From positions 1 through 31,976 of the forward strand of contig CAYOFY010000011.1 of NCBI GenBank assembly GCA_964403465.1: a stretch of DNA of 31,976 bases. Direction: 5' to 3'. The notes beneath the pieces are model-generated. The model did no database searches. It worked only from the letters and a program-made list of their open reading frames with translations, and had not been told where the DNA came from. This stretch comes from JAFGKM01 sp964403465. Lineage in GTDB: Bacteria > Ratteibacteria > UBA8468 > B48-G9 > JAFGKM01. The position numbers and the translations under genes are program-made. Of this stretch, positions 14,877 to 24,300 are shown piece after piece; the stretch's first letter is position 1; every line of letters starts with the position of its first letter.

Positions 14877-15147
14877 TTTTTTCTCCCTCCTTCAATGTGA
14901 CAACCGCCTTCTTGTATCCGGGTCTGTAACCTTTTATCCTGAACTTGTAATTCTTTTCCTTCCTTGGCATATTCAACACGTTTATTTTATCAACCCTTAC
15001 GTTGTAAATCCCTTCAATGGCTTTCTTGATGCTGGCCTTGCCAGCTTTCTTGTCAACGCAAAAGGTATATTTATTTCCTTCAATTGCTGCGTTTGACTTC
15101 TCAGTAACAATGGGAAATTTTACTATTTTAAATTGTTCGCCCGCCAT
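14863..15147 (-). CDS. rplW: 50S ribosomal protein L23
   Basis: 94 aa. It contains FPIVTEKSNAAIEGNKYTF, then IEGIYNVRVDKINVLNMPRK and KKAVVTLKEGEKI, all typical. L23 sits at the tunnel exit and docks trigger factor and SRP. The start overlaps the rplD end by 20 bp; the end overlaps rplB by 14 bp. Confidence 0.97.
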   Translation of the reverse strand: MAGEQFKIVKFPIVTEKSNAAIEGNKYTFCVDKKAGKASIKKAIEGIYNVRVDKINVLNMPRKEKNYKFRIKGYRPGYKKAVVTLKEGEKIAIT

Positions 15148-15790
15148 TCTCTTCTCCCAGATATCCCTTTATGGTGCCGAAAACATCCTTTTCCGCAATC
15201 ACCCTGTCAGATCTGAGAATCTCGTAAGCATTCAACTTATTTGAGAAATCATATGTGACCAGATTCATATTTCTCAGCGACTTGATTAAATTCATATTAT
15301 TCTGTTTATCGTTTGAGAAGATAAAAAGAATTTTTTCTTTTTCGTAACCTGTCTTTTTCAGGAAATCCACAAACACCCTTGTCCTGGGATTCTCCATCTT
15401 TTCAGGCGCGAAAAGTGCGAATCTGTCTTCCTGCATCTTGTCTTTCAGGACTTCTCTCAATGCGCTTTTCTTGACCTTTTTCGGCAGAGACTGACTGTAA
15501 TCCCTGGGCCTCGGACCAAAGACGATCCCACCGTGTCTCCATAGGGGCGTCCTGCTTGACCCGACCCTCGCCCGTCCGGTGCCTTTCTGTCTCCATGGTT
15601 TTTTACCGCTCCCGGAAACCTCTCCCCTTGTCTTGGAAGACGAGGTACCCTGCCGTCTGTTTGCCATATAGGCATTAACATAATAATAGATCACATCTCT
15701 GTTCAGGGGTTTGCTGATTAGCGCTTCCGGCAAGGATTCCTCGGCAATCACTTTGCCTGACATGTCGTAGACATTTATCTTTTTTTTCAT
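15128..15790 (-). CDS. rplD: 50S ribosomal protein L4
   Basis: 220 aa. The tunnel-loop region RRQGTSSSKTRGEVSGSGKK followed by PWRQKGTGRARVGSSRTPLW is canonical. L4 is the autogenous regulator of the S10 operon in E. coli, but here the S10 leader is only about 60 nt, too short for an E. coli-type leader. The start ATG overlaps the rplC stop as ATGA. Confidence 0.97.
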   Translation of the reverse strand: MKKKINVYDMSGKVIAEESLPEALISKPLNRDVIYYYVNAYMANRRQGTSSSKTRGEVSGSGKKPWRQKGTGRARVGSSRTPLWRHGGIVFGPRPRDYSQSLPKKVKKSALREVLKDKMQEDRFALFAPEKMENPRTRVFVDFLKKTGYEKEKILFIFSNDKQNNMNLIKSLRNMNLVTYDFSNKLNAYEILRSDRVIAEKDVFGTIKGYLGEENGGRTI

Positions 15791-16425
15791 TTTTTTAACG
15801 CCTTTCTGACAACTATGTATCCGTTTGAGGAGCCCGGAATCGCGCCTTTCAGCATGAGAAGATTCTCTTCGGGGATAACCTTGACCACGAGGAGATTCTG
15901 AACCGTGACTCTTTCATCGCCCATATGCCCCGCCATACGCTTTCCCTTGAAGACTCTCGAAGGGGTGGTTCCCCCTATTGAACCCGGAGCCCTGTGAGAC
16001 ATGGAACCGTGTGTCGCCGCTCCTCCGCTGAATTTATGCCTCTTCACAACGCCCTGAAAACCTTTGCCTATAGACCTGCCTGTGACATCAACGTACTCTC
16101 CTTCCTTGAATATATCCACGGTAAGTCGTTGACCTATGGTAAAACCATCGATATCCTTATCGTTATTAAGACGAATTTCCTTCAGAATTTTCAGGGCGGG
16201 AAGCTCCCTTTTCTTAAAATATCCCGTTCCGGGTTTATTCAGTTTCTTTTCAGATATCTCTTCAAATCCAAGCTGAACCGCCGTATAACCGTCGTTCTTT
16301 TCCTTTTTTATATCAGTCACATAGCATGGCCCTGTTCTTATTATCACGACCGGTAGAATTCTGCCATCCTGGTCAACAAACATCTGGCTCATGCCCATTT
16401 TCCTGCCTATCAACCCTATCCTCAT
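15787..16425 (-). CDS. rplC: 50S ribosomal protein L3
   Basis: 212 aa. MRIGLIGRKMGMSQMF and the central loop GFQGVVKRHKFSGGAATHGS, then HRAPGSIG and KGKRMAGHMG, are diagnostic. L3 reaches the peptidyl-transferase centre and initiates assembly. The ATG follows GGAGATGAAGA. It lies 42 bp after rpsJ. Confidence 0.97.
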   Translation of the reverse strand: MRIGLIGRKMGMSQMFVDQDGRILPVVIIRTGPCYVTDIKKEKNDGYTAVQLGFEEISEKKLNKPGTGYFKKRELPALKILKEIRLNNDKDIDGFTIGQRLTVDIFKEGEYVDVTGRSIGKGFQGVVKRHKFSGGAATHGSMSHRAPGSIGGTTPSRVFKGKRMAGHMGDERVTVQNLLVVKVIPEENLLMLKGAIPGSSNGYIVVRKALKK

Positions 16426-16467
16426 TCTTCATCTCCTCTGCATAACCCCCGCCTGAAGCCCTCATTA

Positions 16468-16779
16468 TCAGCTGAGTTTCATCTCGACTTCCACACCGGC
16501 AGGTAAATTCAACCTGCTAAGAGAATCCACGGTTCTTGCAGTCGGTTCTATCACATCTATTACTCTTTTATGAACCTTTATTTGAAACTGCTCCCTGCTT
16601 TTCTTGTTCACGTGTGGTGAACGCAAAACGGTATATACTTCTCTCCTGGTTGGAAGAGGAACAGGCCCGGATATCTTAACGCCTGTTTTCTTCAACATCT
16701 CTACTATGTCTTTTGCGGACTGGTCCAGCAATCTGTTGTCGAAAGCTTTAAGTTTAATTCGCATTCTTTTTCTTTCCAT
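16468..16779 (-). CDS. rpsJ: 30S ribosomal protein S10 / NusE
   Basis: 103 aa from the ATG at 16779, the same length as E. coli S10, so the first ATG is preferred over the one five codons in. The body reads RIKLKAFDNRLLDQSA, GPVPLPTRREVYTVLRSPHV and TARTVDSLSRLNLPAGVEV. S10 is both a 30S head protein and the NusG partner in antitermination; nusG is also in this cluster (31160). It is the first gene of the S10 block, below a strong promoter (16846-16873). Confidence 0.97.
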   Translation of the reverse strand: MERKRMRIKLKAFDNRLLDQSAKDIVEMLKKTGVKISGPVPLPTRREVYTVLRSPHVNKKSREQFQIKVHKRVIDVIEPTARTVDSLSRLNLPAGVEVEMKLS

Positions 16780-16845
16780 GGTTCCTTCTTTTTATCAATC
16801 CATACTGTTTACCCGGATTTTGTATCGAATAAACGCAAAATGCTT

Positions 16846-16873
16846 ATTATAGCACAAAAAAAATAATGTGCAA
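16846..16873 (-). promoter_or_regulatory. Sigma-70-type promoter for the S10-spc-alpha block
   Basis: On the minus strand TTGCAC (plus 16868-16873) and TATAAT (plus 16846-16851) are separated by 16 bp, a near-consensus pair. The spacer is T-rich. The predicted start lies about 60 nt upstream of the rpsJ ATG. The -35 hexamer begins only 10 bp after the tuf stop codon, so the promoter occupies the gap that would otherwise hold a tuf terminator. The leader contains ATTTTG...CAAAAT, a possible weak hairpin. Confidence 0.8.
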
Positions 16874-16883
16874 CAAAATTTCT

Positions 16884-18086
<1,203 letters not shown>

Positions 18087-18225
18087 TTTCTTTCTCCTTT
18101 ACCCAGTCTCTGAATCCAGTGGTTACTGATTGGTCCTTCATTCCCTGTTCACTATCCGCAGGGATGACGCAGGATATTACTCACTACTCTTTCTTAACGG
18201 GGGTATTGTCTTACCTCTGCCTCCG
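18087..18225 (-). promoter_or_regulatory. tuf leader with inverted repeat; no clear promoter
   Basis: The region upstream of tuf holds TCCCTG...CAGGGA (minus strand, plus 18142-18164), a 6-bp stem. It also has GCGGATAGTGAACAGGGA at 18142-18159, a near copy (14 of 18 positions) of a sequence inside the terminator at 18261-18278. GCAGGATAT on the plus strand likewise occurs at 18169-18177 and 18246-18254. The ribosome-binding site GGGTAAAGGAGA ends the leader. No convincing -35/-10 pair was found, so whether tuf has its own promoter is open. Confidence 0.4.
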
Positions 18226-18274
18226 AAAAAAATAGCGTTTAGCTCGCAGGATATCAAATCTCCCTGCACGCTAT
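18226..18274 (-). terminator. Intrinsic terminator-like hairpin after fusA
   Basis: On the minus strand the left arm ATAGCGTGCAGG (plus 18263-18274) pairs with CCTGC (18246-18250) and ACGCTAT (18232-18238), with a 7-nt bulge GAGCTAA between the two right-hand segments. A run of seven T follows (18226-18232, one of them within the stem). It lies about 45 bp below the fusA stop and would separate the rpoBC-str transcript from tuf. The bulge makes it weaker than a perfect terminator. Confidence 0.6.
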
Positions 18275-18319
18275 CCGCCGCGTAACATCTGTTTCTTTCG
18301 AGGGAGCCGTATCCTGAAG

Positions 18320-20380
18320 TTATACGCCTCCTATCCTCTTCACCTCTTCTGCAGGAACAACCTCATAATAAGAAGGTTCTATTGTATAACTTCCGCGTCC
18401 CTGTGTCAACGACCTCAGCATTGTAGCGTATCCAAAGACCGTTCTCAGAGGGACATGCCCTTCCACAATCTTGAAACCCTCCTTGGTTTTGACATGCTCT
18501 ATCTTGCCGTCTCTGAGATTAAAATCTGTCAGGGCATCGCCCATGAATTCTTCCGGTACCGTAAGTTCAATTCTCATGATTGGTTCCAGCAAGACCGGTT
18601 CCGCCTTTCTGCTTGCATCCAGGAAAGCCATTGATGCGGCTATCTTGTAAGCAACTTCATTCGAATCAACGGGATTGGAAGAACCGTCCTTCACCGTAAC
18701 CTTTATATCCATAACCGGCACTCCAAGAAGAGGGCCTGCTTCCATTGCTTTCCTCACGCCTTCTTCTATTGAAGGTATGAACTGGCGCTGTATTTTATTT
18801 TCGTCAACCAGATTTTCAAAAATGAATTTCTCCCCTCTCGGCAAAGGAGTCAACGCCAGAACAACATGACCGTAATGCCCTTTGGCACCGGTACGCTTGA
18901 TGAACTTGCCTTCTCCTGTGGCCGCACGTGTTATCGTCTCCCTGTATGCAACCTCGGGCTTGCCCAGTCTTATATTCAACTTATATTCTCTTCTGAGACG
19001 TTCCGCGATGACATCTATATGCAATTCTCCCATCCCCATGATTATCGTCTGCCCGGTTTCTTCATCGATCTTGATTTTAACTGTCGGATCCTCTTCTGCC
19101 ATTTTCAAAAGCCCTTCATGAATTCTTTCATGGTCTGATTTCACCCTCGGCTCTGCGGAAACATAGATTACCGGTTCTGGAAACTTTAACCGTTCGAAAA
19201 GAATCGGATGCTTTTTTTCTGTAAGCGTATCGCCGGTAAAGCTCTTTCTCAGACCCGCAAGTGCCACGATATCTCCCGCACCTGCATCTTCCTTCTCGTA
19301 ATATTTGTTTGCATGAACCTCCAGGATCTTCATGATTTTTTCACTGCAATTCCTTGTCCAGTTATATATACCATGCCCTTTTCTTGCCTCACCGGAATAG
19401 AGTCTTGTGTAGAGCAACTTTCCCATGTGCAAATCGTTGTATAACTTGAAGACATACATTGACAGGTTTTCTTTTCCGCTCGGTATTCTCTTGACATTTT
19501 CCTTGTTCAACGGATTTATCCCGGGTGTCGGCCCCCTGTCGGCCGGCGAAGGCAGATAATCCACAATTGCATTCAGCAAGAGCAGCGTTCCCTTATTTCT
19601 TAGAGAAGCTCCACAGAAAACCGGGAAAAATTTGCAATTGACCGTTCCTTTTCTGATAGCCCGTTTCAATTCAGTCACGGTAACTTTCGCACCGTCAAGA
19701 TATTTCTTCATGACCGTCTCATCAACATCCGCGGTTTTTTCCATCAAGAGAGCCCGGTATTTTTCAGTCAATTCTTTCAGATGCGCAGGTATTTCTTTCT
19801 CTTCAACAGCAGTTTCATTTCCGGAAGGATAGTAAATTGCCTTTTCTTCAACGACATCCACGATTCCCCTGAATTCATCTCCAATGATGACCGGCAGTTC
19901 AAGCACGAGAACCTCACAGTGAAGTTTTTCTTCAATATCCTTGATTACCCTGAAAAAATCAGCCCCAGTCCTGTCCATCTTATTTACATATATTATTCTC
20001 GGTATATTGTACTTGCTGCTCTGTCTCCACACTGTTTCAGACTGGGGTTGCACGCCACCTACTCCGCAAAAAATACCTATCGCACCATCAAGCACCCTCA
20101 GTGAACGTTCAACTTCCACGGTAAAATCAACATGACCGGGAGTATCTATTATATTTATCTTATGTTCTTTCCAGTAGCATGTGGTTGCCGCAGACAAAAT
20201 GGTTATGCCCCTTTCCTTCTCCTGATCCATCCAGTCCATTACCGCCGTGCCTTCATCAACCTCGCCTATCTTGTAGGTTTTGCCGGTATAAAAAAGCAGC
20301 CTTTCCGTAGTGGTGGTCTTACCCGCATCAATATGAGCAATTATCCCTATATTGCGTATTTTCTTTATTTTGTCTTCCAT
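18320..20380 (-). CDS. fusA: Elongation factor G
   Basis: 686 aa. It is the translocation GTPase of the ribosome. The motifs are AHIDAGKT (15-22), the DQEKERGIT switch I end (52-60), DTPGH (79-83) and NKMD (133-136). Domains II to V follow, with EEDPT and MGMGELHIDV in domain III, and FGYATMLRSLTQGRGSYT near the C-terminus. The ending IEPSYYEVVP differs from the common TMEF form. There is no recognisable Shine-Dalgarno sequence before the ATG (upstream GAAATTAATCTTGCATC), which is unusual for so highly expressed a gene. It is preceded by a 76-bp gap after rpsG. Confidence 0.96.
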   Translation of the reverse strand: MEDKIKKIRNIGIIAHIDAGKTTTTERLLFYTGKTYKIGEVDEGTAVMDWMDQEKERGITILSAATTCYWKEHKINIIDTPGHVDFTVEVERSLRVLDGAIGIFCGVGGVQPQSETVWRQSSKYNIPRIIYVNKMDRTGADFFRVIKDIEEKLHCEVLVLELPVIIGDEFRGIVDVVEEKAIYYPSGNETAVEEKEIPAHLKELTEKYRALLMEKTADVDETVMKKYLDGAKVTVTELKRAIRKGTVNCKFFPVFCGASLRNKGTLLLLNAIVDYLPSPADRGPTPGINPLNKENVKRIPSGKENLSMYVFKLYNDLHMGKLLYTRLYSGEARKGHGIYNWTRNCSEKIMKILEVHANKYYEKEDAGAGDIVALAGLRKSFTGDTLTEKKHPILFERLKFPEPVIYVSAEPRVKSDHERIHEGLLKMAEEDPTVKIKIDEETGQTIIMGMGELHIDVIAERLRREYKLNIRLGKPEVAYRETITRAATGEGKFIKRTGAKGHYGHVVLALTPLPRGEKFIFENLVDENKIQRQFIPSIEEGVRKAMEAGPLLGVPVMDIKVTVKDGSSNPVDSNEVAYKIAASMAFLDASRKAEPVLLEPIMRIELTVPEEFMGDALTDFNLRDGKIEHVKTKEGFKIVEGHVPLRTVFGYATMLRSLTQGRGSYTIEPSYYEVVPAEEVKRIGGV

Positions 20381-20407
20381 GATGCAAGATTAATTTCGCT
20401 ATCCGGT

Positions 20408-20422
20408 ATTTGTATCACAAAT
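20408..20422 (-). other. Short palindrome in the rpsG-fusA gap
   Basis: ATTTGT-GAT-ACAAAT (minus strand) forms a 6-bp inverted repeat with a 3-nt centre, about 28 bp upstream of the fusA start. No T run follows. It could be an operator-like or RNA hairpin site; given its small size it may also be chance. Confidence 0.3.
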
Positions 20423-20456
20423 GAGGTTGGCCGGTTACGAAGAAGGTTATAGGGGT

Positions 20457-20927
20457 TTACCACCTGTAATGCGCAAAGGCACGATTGGACTCGGCCATCT
20501 TATGGGTATCTTCTCTCTTTTTCACGCTCGGGCCTTCTCCCCTGGATGCTTCGAGAAACTCATCAACCAACTTCTCAGCCATGCACTTACCCTTCCTTGC
20601 TCTTGCGGATTTTATCATCCATCTTACAGCAAGCGCCAGACTTCTCCTGGAAGGAACTTCAACAGGAATCTGGTATGTGGCGCCGCCTACCCTTCTTGCA
20701 CGAACCTCAACCCGGGGTTTAACGTTATTCAACGCTTTCTTGAAAACAGCGAGCGGCTCCTCATTTGTTTTTTTACCAATTATATCCAGGGAATCATAGA
20801 ACATCCTGCAAGCGAGGTCTTTCTTCCCGTCCCACATAAGCAAACTGATAAATGTTGCAACTTCGTGGTCATTATACTTAACATCTCCACGAATATCTCT
20901 TTTCCACGATTTCTGTCGTCTAGGCAT
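20457..20927 (-). CDS. rpsG: 30S ribosomal protein S7
   Basis: 156 aa, standard length. MPRRQKSWKRDIRGDVKYND, then NVKPRVEVRARRVGGATYQIPVEV (split across residues about 69-92) and the C-terminal HKMAESNRAFAHYRW are typical. S7 nucleates the 30S head and in E. coli regulates the str operon. The ribosome-binding site is within the rpsL 3' end (GGGGGTTAAAAA ATG); the gap to rpsL is 3 bp. Confidence 0.97.
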   Translation of the reverse strand: MPRRQKSWKRDIRGDVKYNDHEVATFISLLMWDGKKDLACRMFYDSLDIIGKKTNEEPLAVFKKALNNVKPRVEVRARRVGGATYQIPVEVPSRRSLALAVRWMIKSARARKGKCMAEKLVDEFLEASRGEGPSVKKREDTHKMAESNRAFAHYRW

Positions 20928-20930
20928 TTT

Positions 20931-21329
20931 TTAACCCCCTGCTTTCTGCTCTGCTTTTTCCGAAGTCCTTTTGGCTCCGTATTTTGACCTTGATTGCTTT
21001 CTGCCTTCCACTCCTCCGGCATCAAGAGTACCCCGCAGAATGTGATACTTCACACCTGGCAGGTCCCTCACCCTGCCCCCTCTCACCAGCACGATGGAAT
21101 GCTCCTGCAGGTTATGTCCGATGCCCGGAATATACGCTATCACTTCCTTTCCGTTCGTCAATCTGACCTTTGCTATTTTCCTCAATGCTGAATTCGGTTT
21201 CTTGGGAGTGGCTGTTTTAACGTACAGGCAAACCCCGCGTCTCTGGGGATTTCTCTCAAGTGCCGTGGATTTCGATTTCCTCTTCTTATGTTTTCTTTTA
21301 TTCCTTATAAGCTGTCTGTAGGTCGGCAT
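20931..21329 (-). CDS. rpsL: 30S ribosomal protein S12 with Arg88
   Basis: 132 aa from the ATG at 21329 (GGGGG upstream); an in-frame TTG two codons earlier is rejected. S12 lines the decoding centre. The PKKPNSALRK loop with K43 is conserved. At position 88 (E. coli numbering coincides) the sequence is GGRVRDLPG instead of GGRVKDLPG, codon AGG. K88R is a known streptomycin-resistance change in E. coli and Mycobacterium. Asp89, the RimO methylthiolation site in some bacteria, is kept. A short charged tail follows KYGAKRT. Confidence 0.97.
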   Translation of the reverse strand: MPTYRQLIRNKRKHKKRKSKSTALERNPQRRGVCLYVKTATPKKPNSALRKIAKVRLTNGKEVIAYIPGIGHNLQEHSIVLVRGGRVRDLPGVKYHILRGTLDAGGVEGRKQSRSKYGAKRTSEKAEQKAGG

Positions 21330-21348
21330 TATCAATCCCCCTTATTAT

Positions 21349-24300
21349 TCATTTCTGCAATGCTATTTCTTCCTGCTGTTTTTCACCCGCAGGAGAGAAA
21401 TTATCTTTCCCGTTCCCTGTAAACATCCCTGTTCCTGAAGGAATCAATCTGCCCAGAATAACGTTTTCCTTGAGTCCTTCAAGATAATCTTCAGCACCCA
21501 ATAATGCGGCGGTGGTCAGTACCTTGGTCGTTTCCTGGAAGGATGCAGCGGATATGAAACTTTCGCTGTTCAACGCAACCCTTGTTATACCGAGCACCTG
21601 CGGTCTGAATGTGGCTGGTTTCTTTCCCTTTGGAAGGGCCTCGTTAATCTTCTGTATCTTCACTCTGTCTATCTCTTCCCCTTCCAGCAGATACGTATCA
21701 CCGGGGTTTTCAACCTTCACCTTGGAAAGCATCTGCCTTATAATAATCTCTATGTGCTTATCGTTTATCGTAACGCCTTCAACCCGGTAAACACTCTGTA
21801 TTTCGTTCAGAAGATATTCCTGAACTTTCTTCTCCCCCTCAATTTTCAGTATATCGTTCAATACCGTATGCCCGTCGGTAATTCTTTCCCCCGCCTTGAC
21901 GGTATCGCCCGTCCCGACAAGAAGATGCTTTCCCACTGAGATATCATATTCTTTCCTGGTATTTGTATCCTCATTGAATACAACAACCTTCCTTGTCCCT
22001 TTTGCAGCGGATATAATCTCCACCTTGCCTTCTATCTCACTGAGCACTGCAGGATTTTTTGGATTGCGTGCCTCAAAAAGCTCTGAGACACGGGGCAAAC
22101 CACCCGTGATATCCTGAACCCTTCTTTCTGTCCTGAATATCTTGGCAAGGACATCGCCGCCGAAAACCTTATCACCGTTATCCACCATGATATGGGCATC
22201 CTCGGGTATGTGGTAAACCCCGAGTATATGCTTCTTCTCGCCGAGTATGACGATCTGCGGGTCCATCTCTTCTTTGTGCTTGATTACAACCTTTCTTCTT
22301 ATACCCGTCGTGGCGTCAATCTCTTCTTTCGCAGTCTTTCCGATTGTTATATCCCTGTAGTTGACAATGCCTTCGCAGTCGGATATGACCGGAATTGAAT
22401 ACGGGTCCCAGCTGGCTATTACCTTGCCTGCTGCTACTTTCTGTCCGTCTTTCACCAGTATTTTCGACCCGACCCTCAGGTTATATGTGTCTATTTCCCG
22501 GTCCCTCTCATCATAAAGTCCTATCCTGCCTTCTCTCTGAATGACAACATCCCTTCCTTCTTGATTCTTAACCGTTTTCAGGTTCTCAAGATATCTTACG
22601 GTGCAGTCCTTCTGCGCTTTATAGGAAGAAGGTCCAACTCCTCTTGAAGCCGCACCCCCTGTATGGAATGTCCTCAGGGTTAACTGTGTTCCTGGTTCCC
22701 CTATGGACTGGGCCGCGATAACACCAACCGCTTCACCTATGTTCACAAGTTTTTTCCTCGAAATATCCCAGCCGTAGCATTTAGCACATACTCCTTTTTC
22801 GGCACGGCAGGTCAGTACGGACCTTATCCTTATCTTGTTTATTCCCGTATCCACTATGCTCTGCGCCTTTTCCTCGTCTATAATATCACCGGCGCGCACA
22901 ATTATGCTGTCGGTTACAATATCAACGATATTGTCCAGGGCCACTCTGCCGATAATTCTGTTCTTCAAAGGCAGAATTTCCTCGTCTCCAAGCGTAAGCG
23001 GACTGATAAGTATCCCTTCAAGTGTTCCGCAGTCCTCTTCCTTGATGATAACCGAATGGGCCACGTCAACCAGCCTTCTGCTGAGATACCCGGCATCCGA
23101 GGTCTTCAAGGCGGTATCAACCAGACCCTTTCTGCCTCCATGGATTGATATGAAATATTCAAGAAGAGACAGACCCTCTTTGAAATTCTTTTTAACAGGC
23201 GTCTCTATAATTTCCCCTATCTCTCCCGTCACCTTTTTGGGCCTTATCATCAAACCCCTCATGCCCATCAACTGGTTTGCCTGAGATTTGTTGCCTCTCG
23301 CTCCCGAAGTGACCATCAGGTGGATGGGGTTTATCCTGAACGGCTCTATTGATGTATCCTCTCTGAGCGTATCCATCACCGACTTCTGGACTTTATTGGT
23401 CACGGATGTCCAGATATCAACAAGCTTGTTGTATCTTTCGCCTTCGGAAATAACACCGGTCTGGTAGTTTTTCCGTATCTTGTCGGCTTCAACATTGGCT
23501 TCAGATACGATGCTGTCTCTGGCAGGAGGAATTTTAAGGTCGTTTATCCCTATGGTTATACCACCTATCGTGGCGTAATAGAATCCCAGGTTCTTGACTT
23601 CATCAAGGAATTTGACAGTCGCTTCATATCCGCATTTCTTGAATATCTCTTCTGTCAGTTTTTCCACATCTGAACTTTCAAATCCTTCGTTCTTGAACGG
23701 TATACCCTCCGGAATAATCTCGTTGAATATTATCCTGCCCGCCGTCGTTGTAAGCATCTCCTTCTTTTCGTTTCTCACCTTCACAGGCCTGTGCAGTTCA
23801 AGATGACCGAGACAGCAAAGGTATAACGCTTCGTTGAAATCGGCAAGAGACTTCTCATACTCTTTCTCATCGCTCTTGAACGTCAGGTATGCACAGCCCA
23901 TCACGATATCCCTTGTCGGTGAGACTATCGGCTTTCCGCTTGCCGGGGAGAGTATGTGCGTTGTTGATTTAATCAACATTTCCGCTTCAAGACATGCCTC
24001 CGGGGTAAGAGGAAGATGTACGCTCATCGTATCCCCGTCAAAATCGGCATTGAAAGCGGGACAGACAAGCGGATGTACCTTTATTACATTTCCCTCAATA
24101 AGGCGGGGTTCGAACGCCTGTATGCTCAACCTGTGAAGAGTGGGTTGGCGGTTCAGAAGGATTGGATGGTTCTTGCTGACTCTCTCAAGAACTTCCCATA
24201 CCTCGGATTTGTTCTCCCTTATGGCTCTCTTTGCACTTCCGAGGGTATGGAAATATTCCCTTTTTCTCAATTCCCGCAGTACAAATGGCCCAAATAGTTC

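Noticed and set aside
16441..16449. CATAACCCC in the rplC-rpsJ gap as a fourth copy of the 16-mer element
   Set aside because: Only nine bases match, in the opposite orientation, with no heptamer array. In 32 kb on two strands a 9-mer match is not surprising.
16852..16880. GCACA...TGTGC as a tuf terminator
   Set aside because: The stem is only 5 bp, its T run is in the loop instead of after the stem, and the same bases form the S10 promoter.
18320..20380. EF-G as an antibiotic-resistance or EF-G2 paralogue
   Set aside because: Position in the str operon and all standard motifs favour the main EF-G. The unusual C-terminal wording alone is not enough to call a paralogue.
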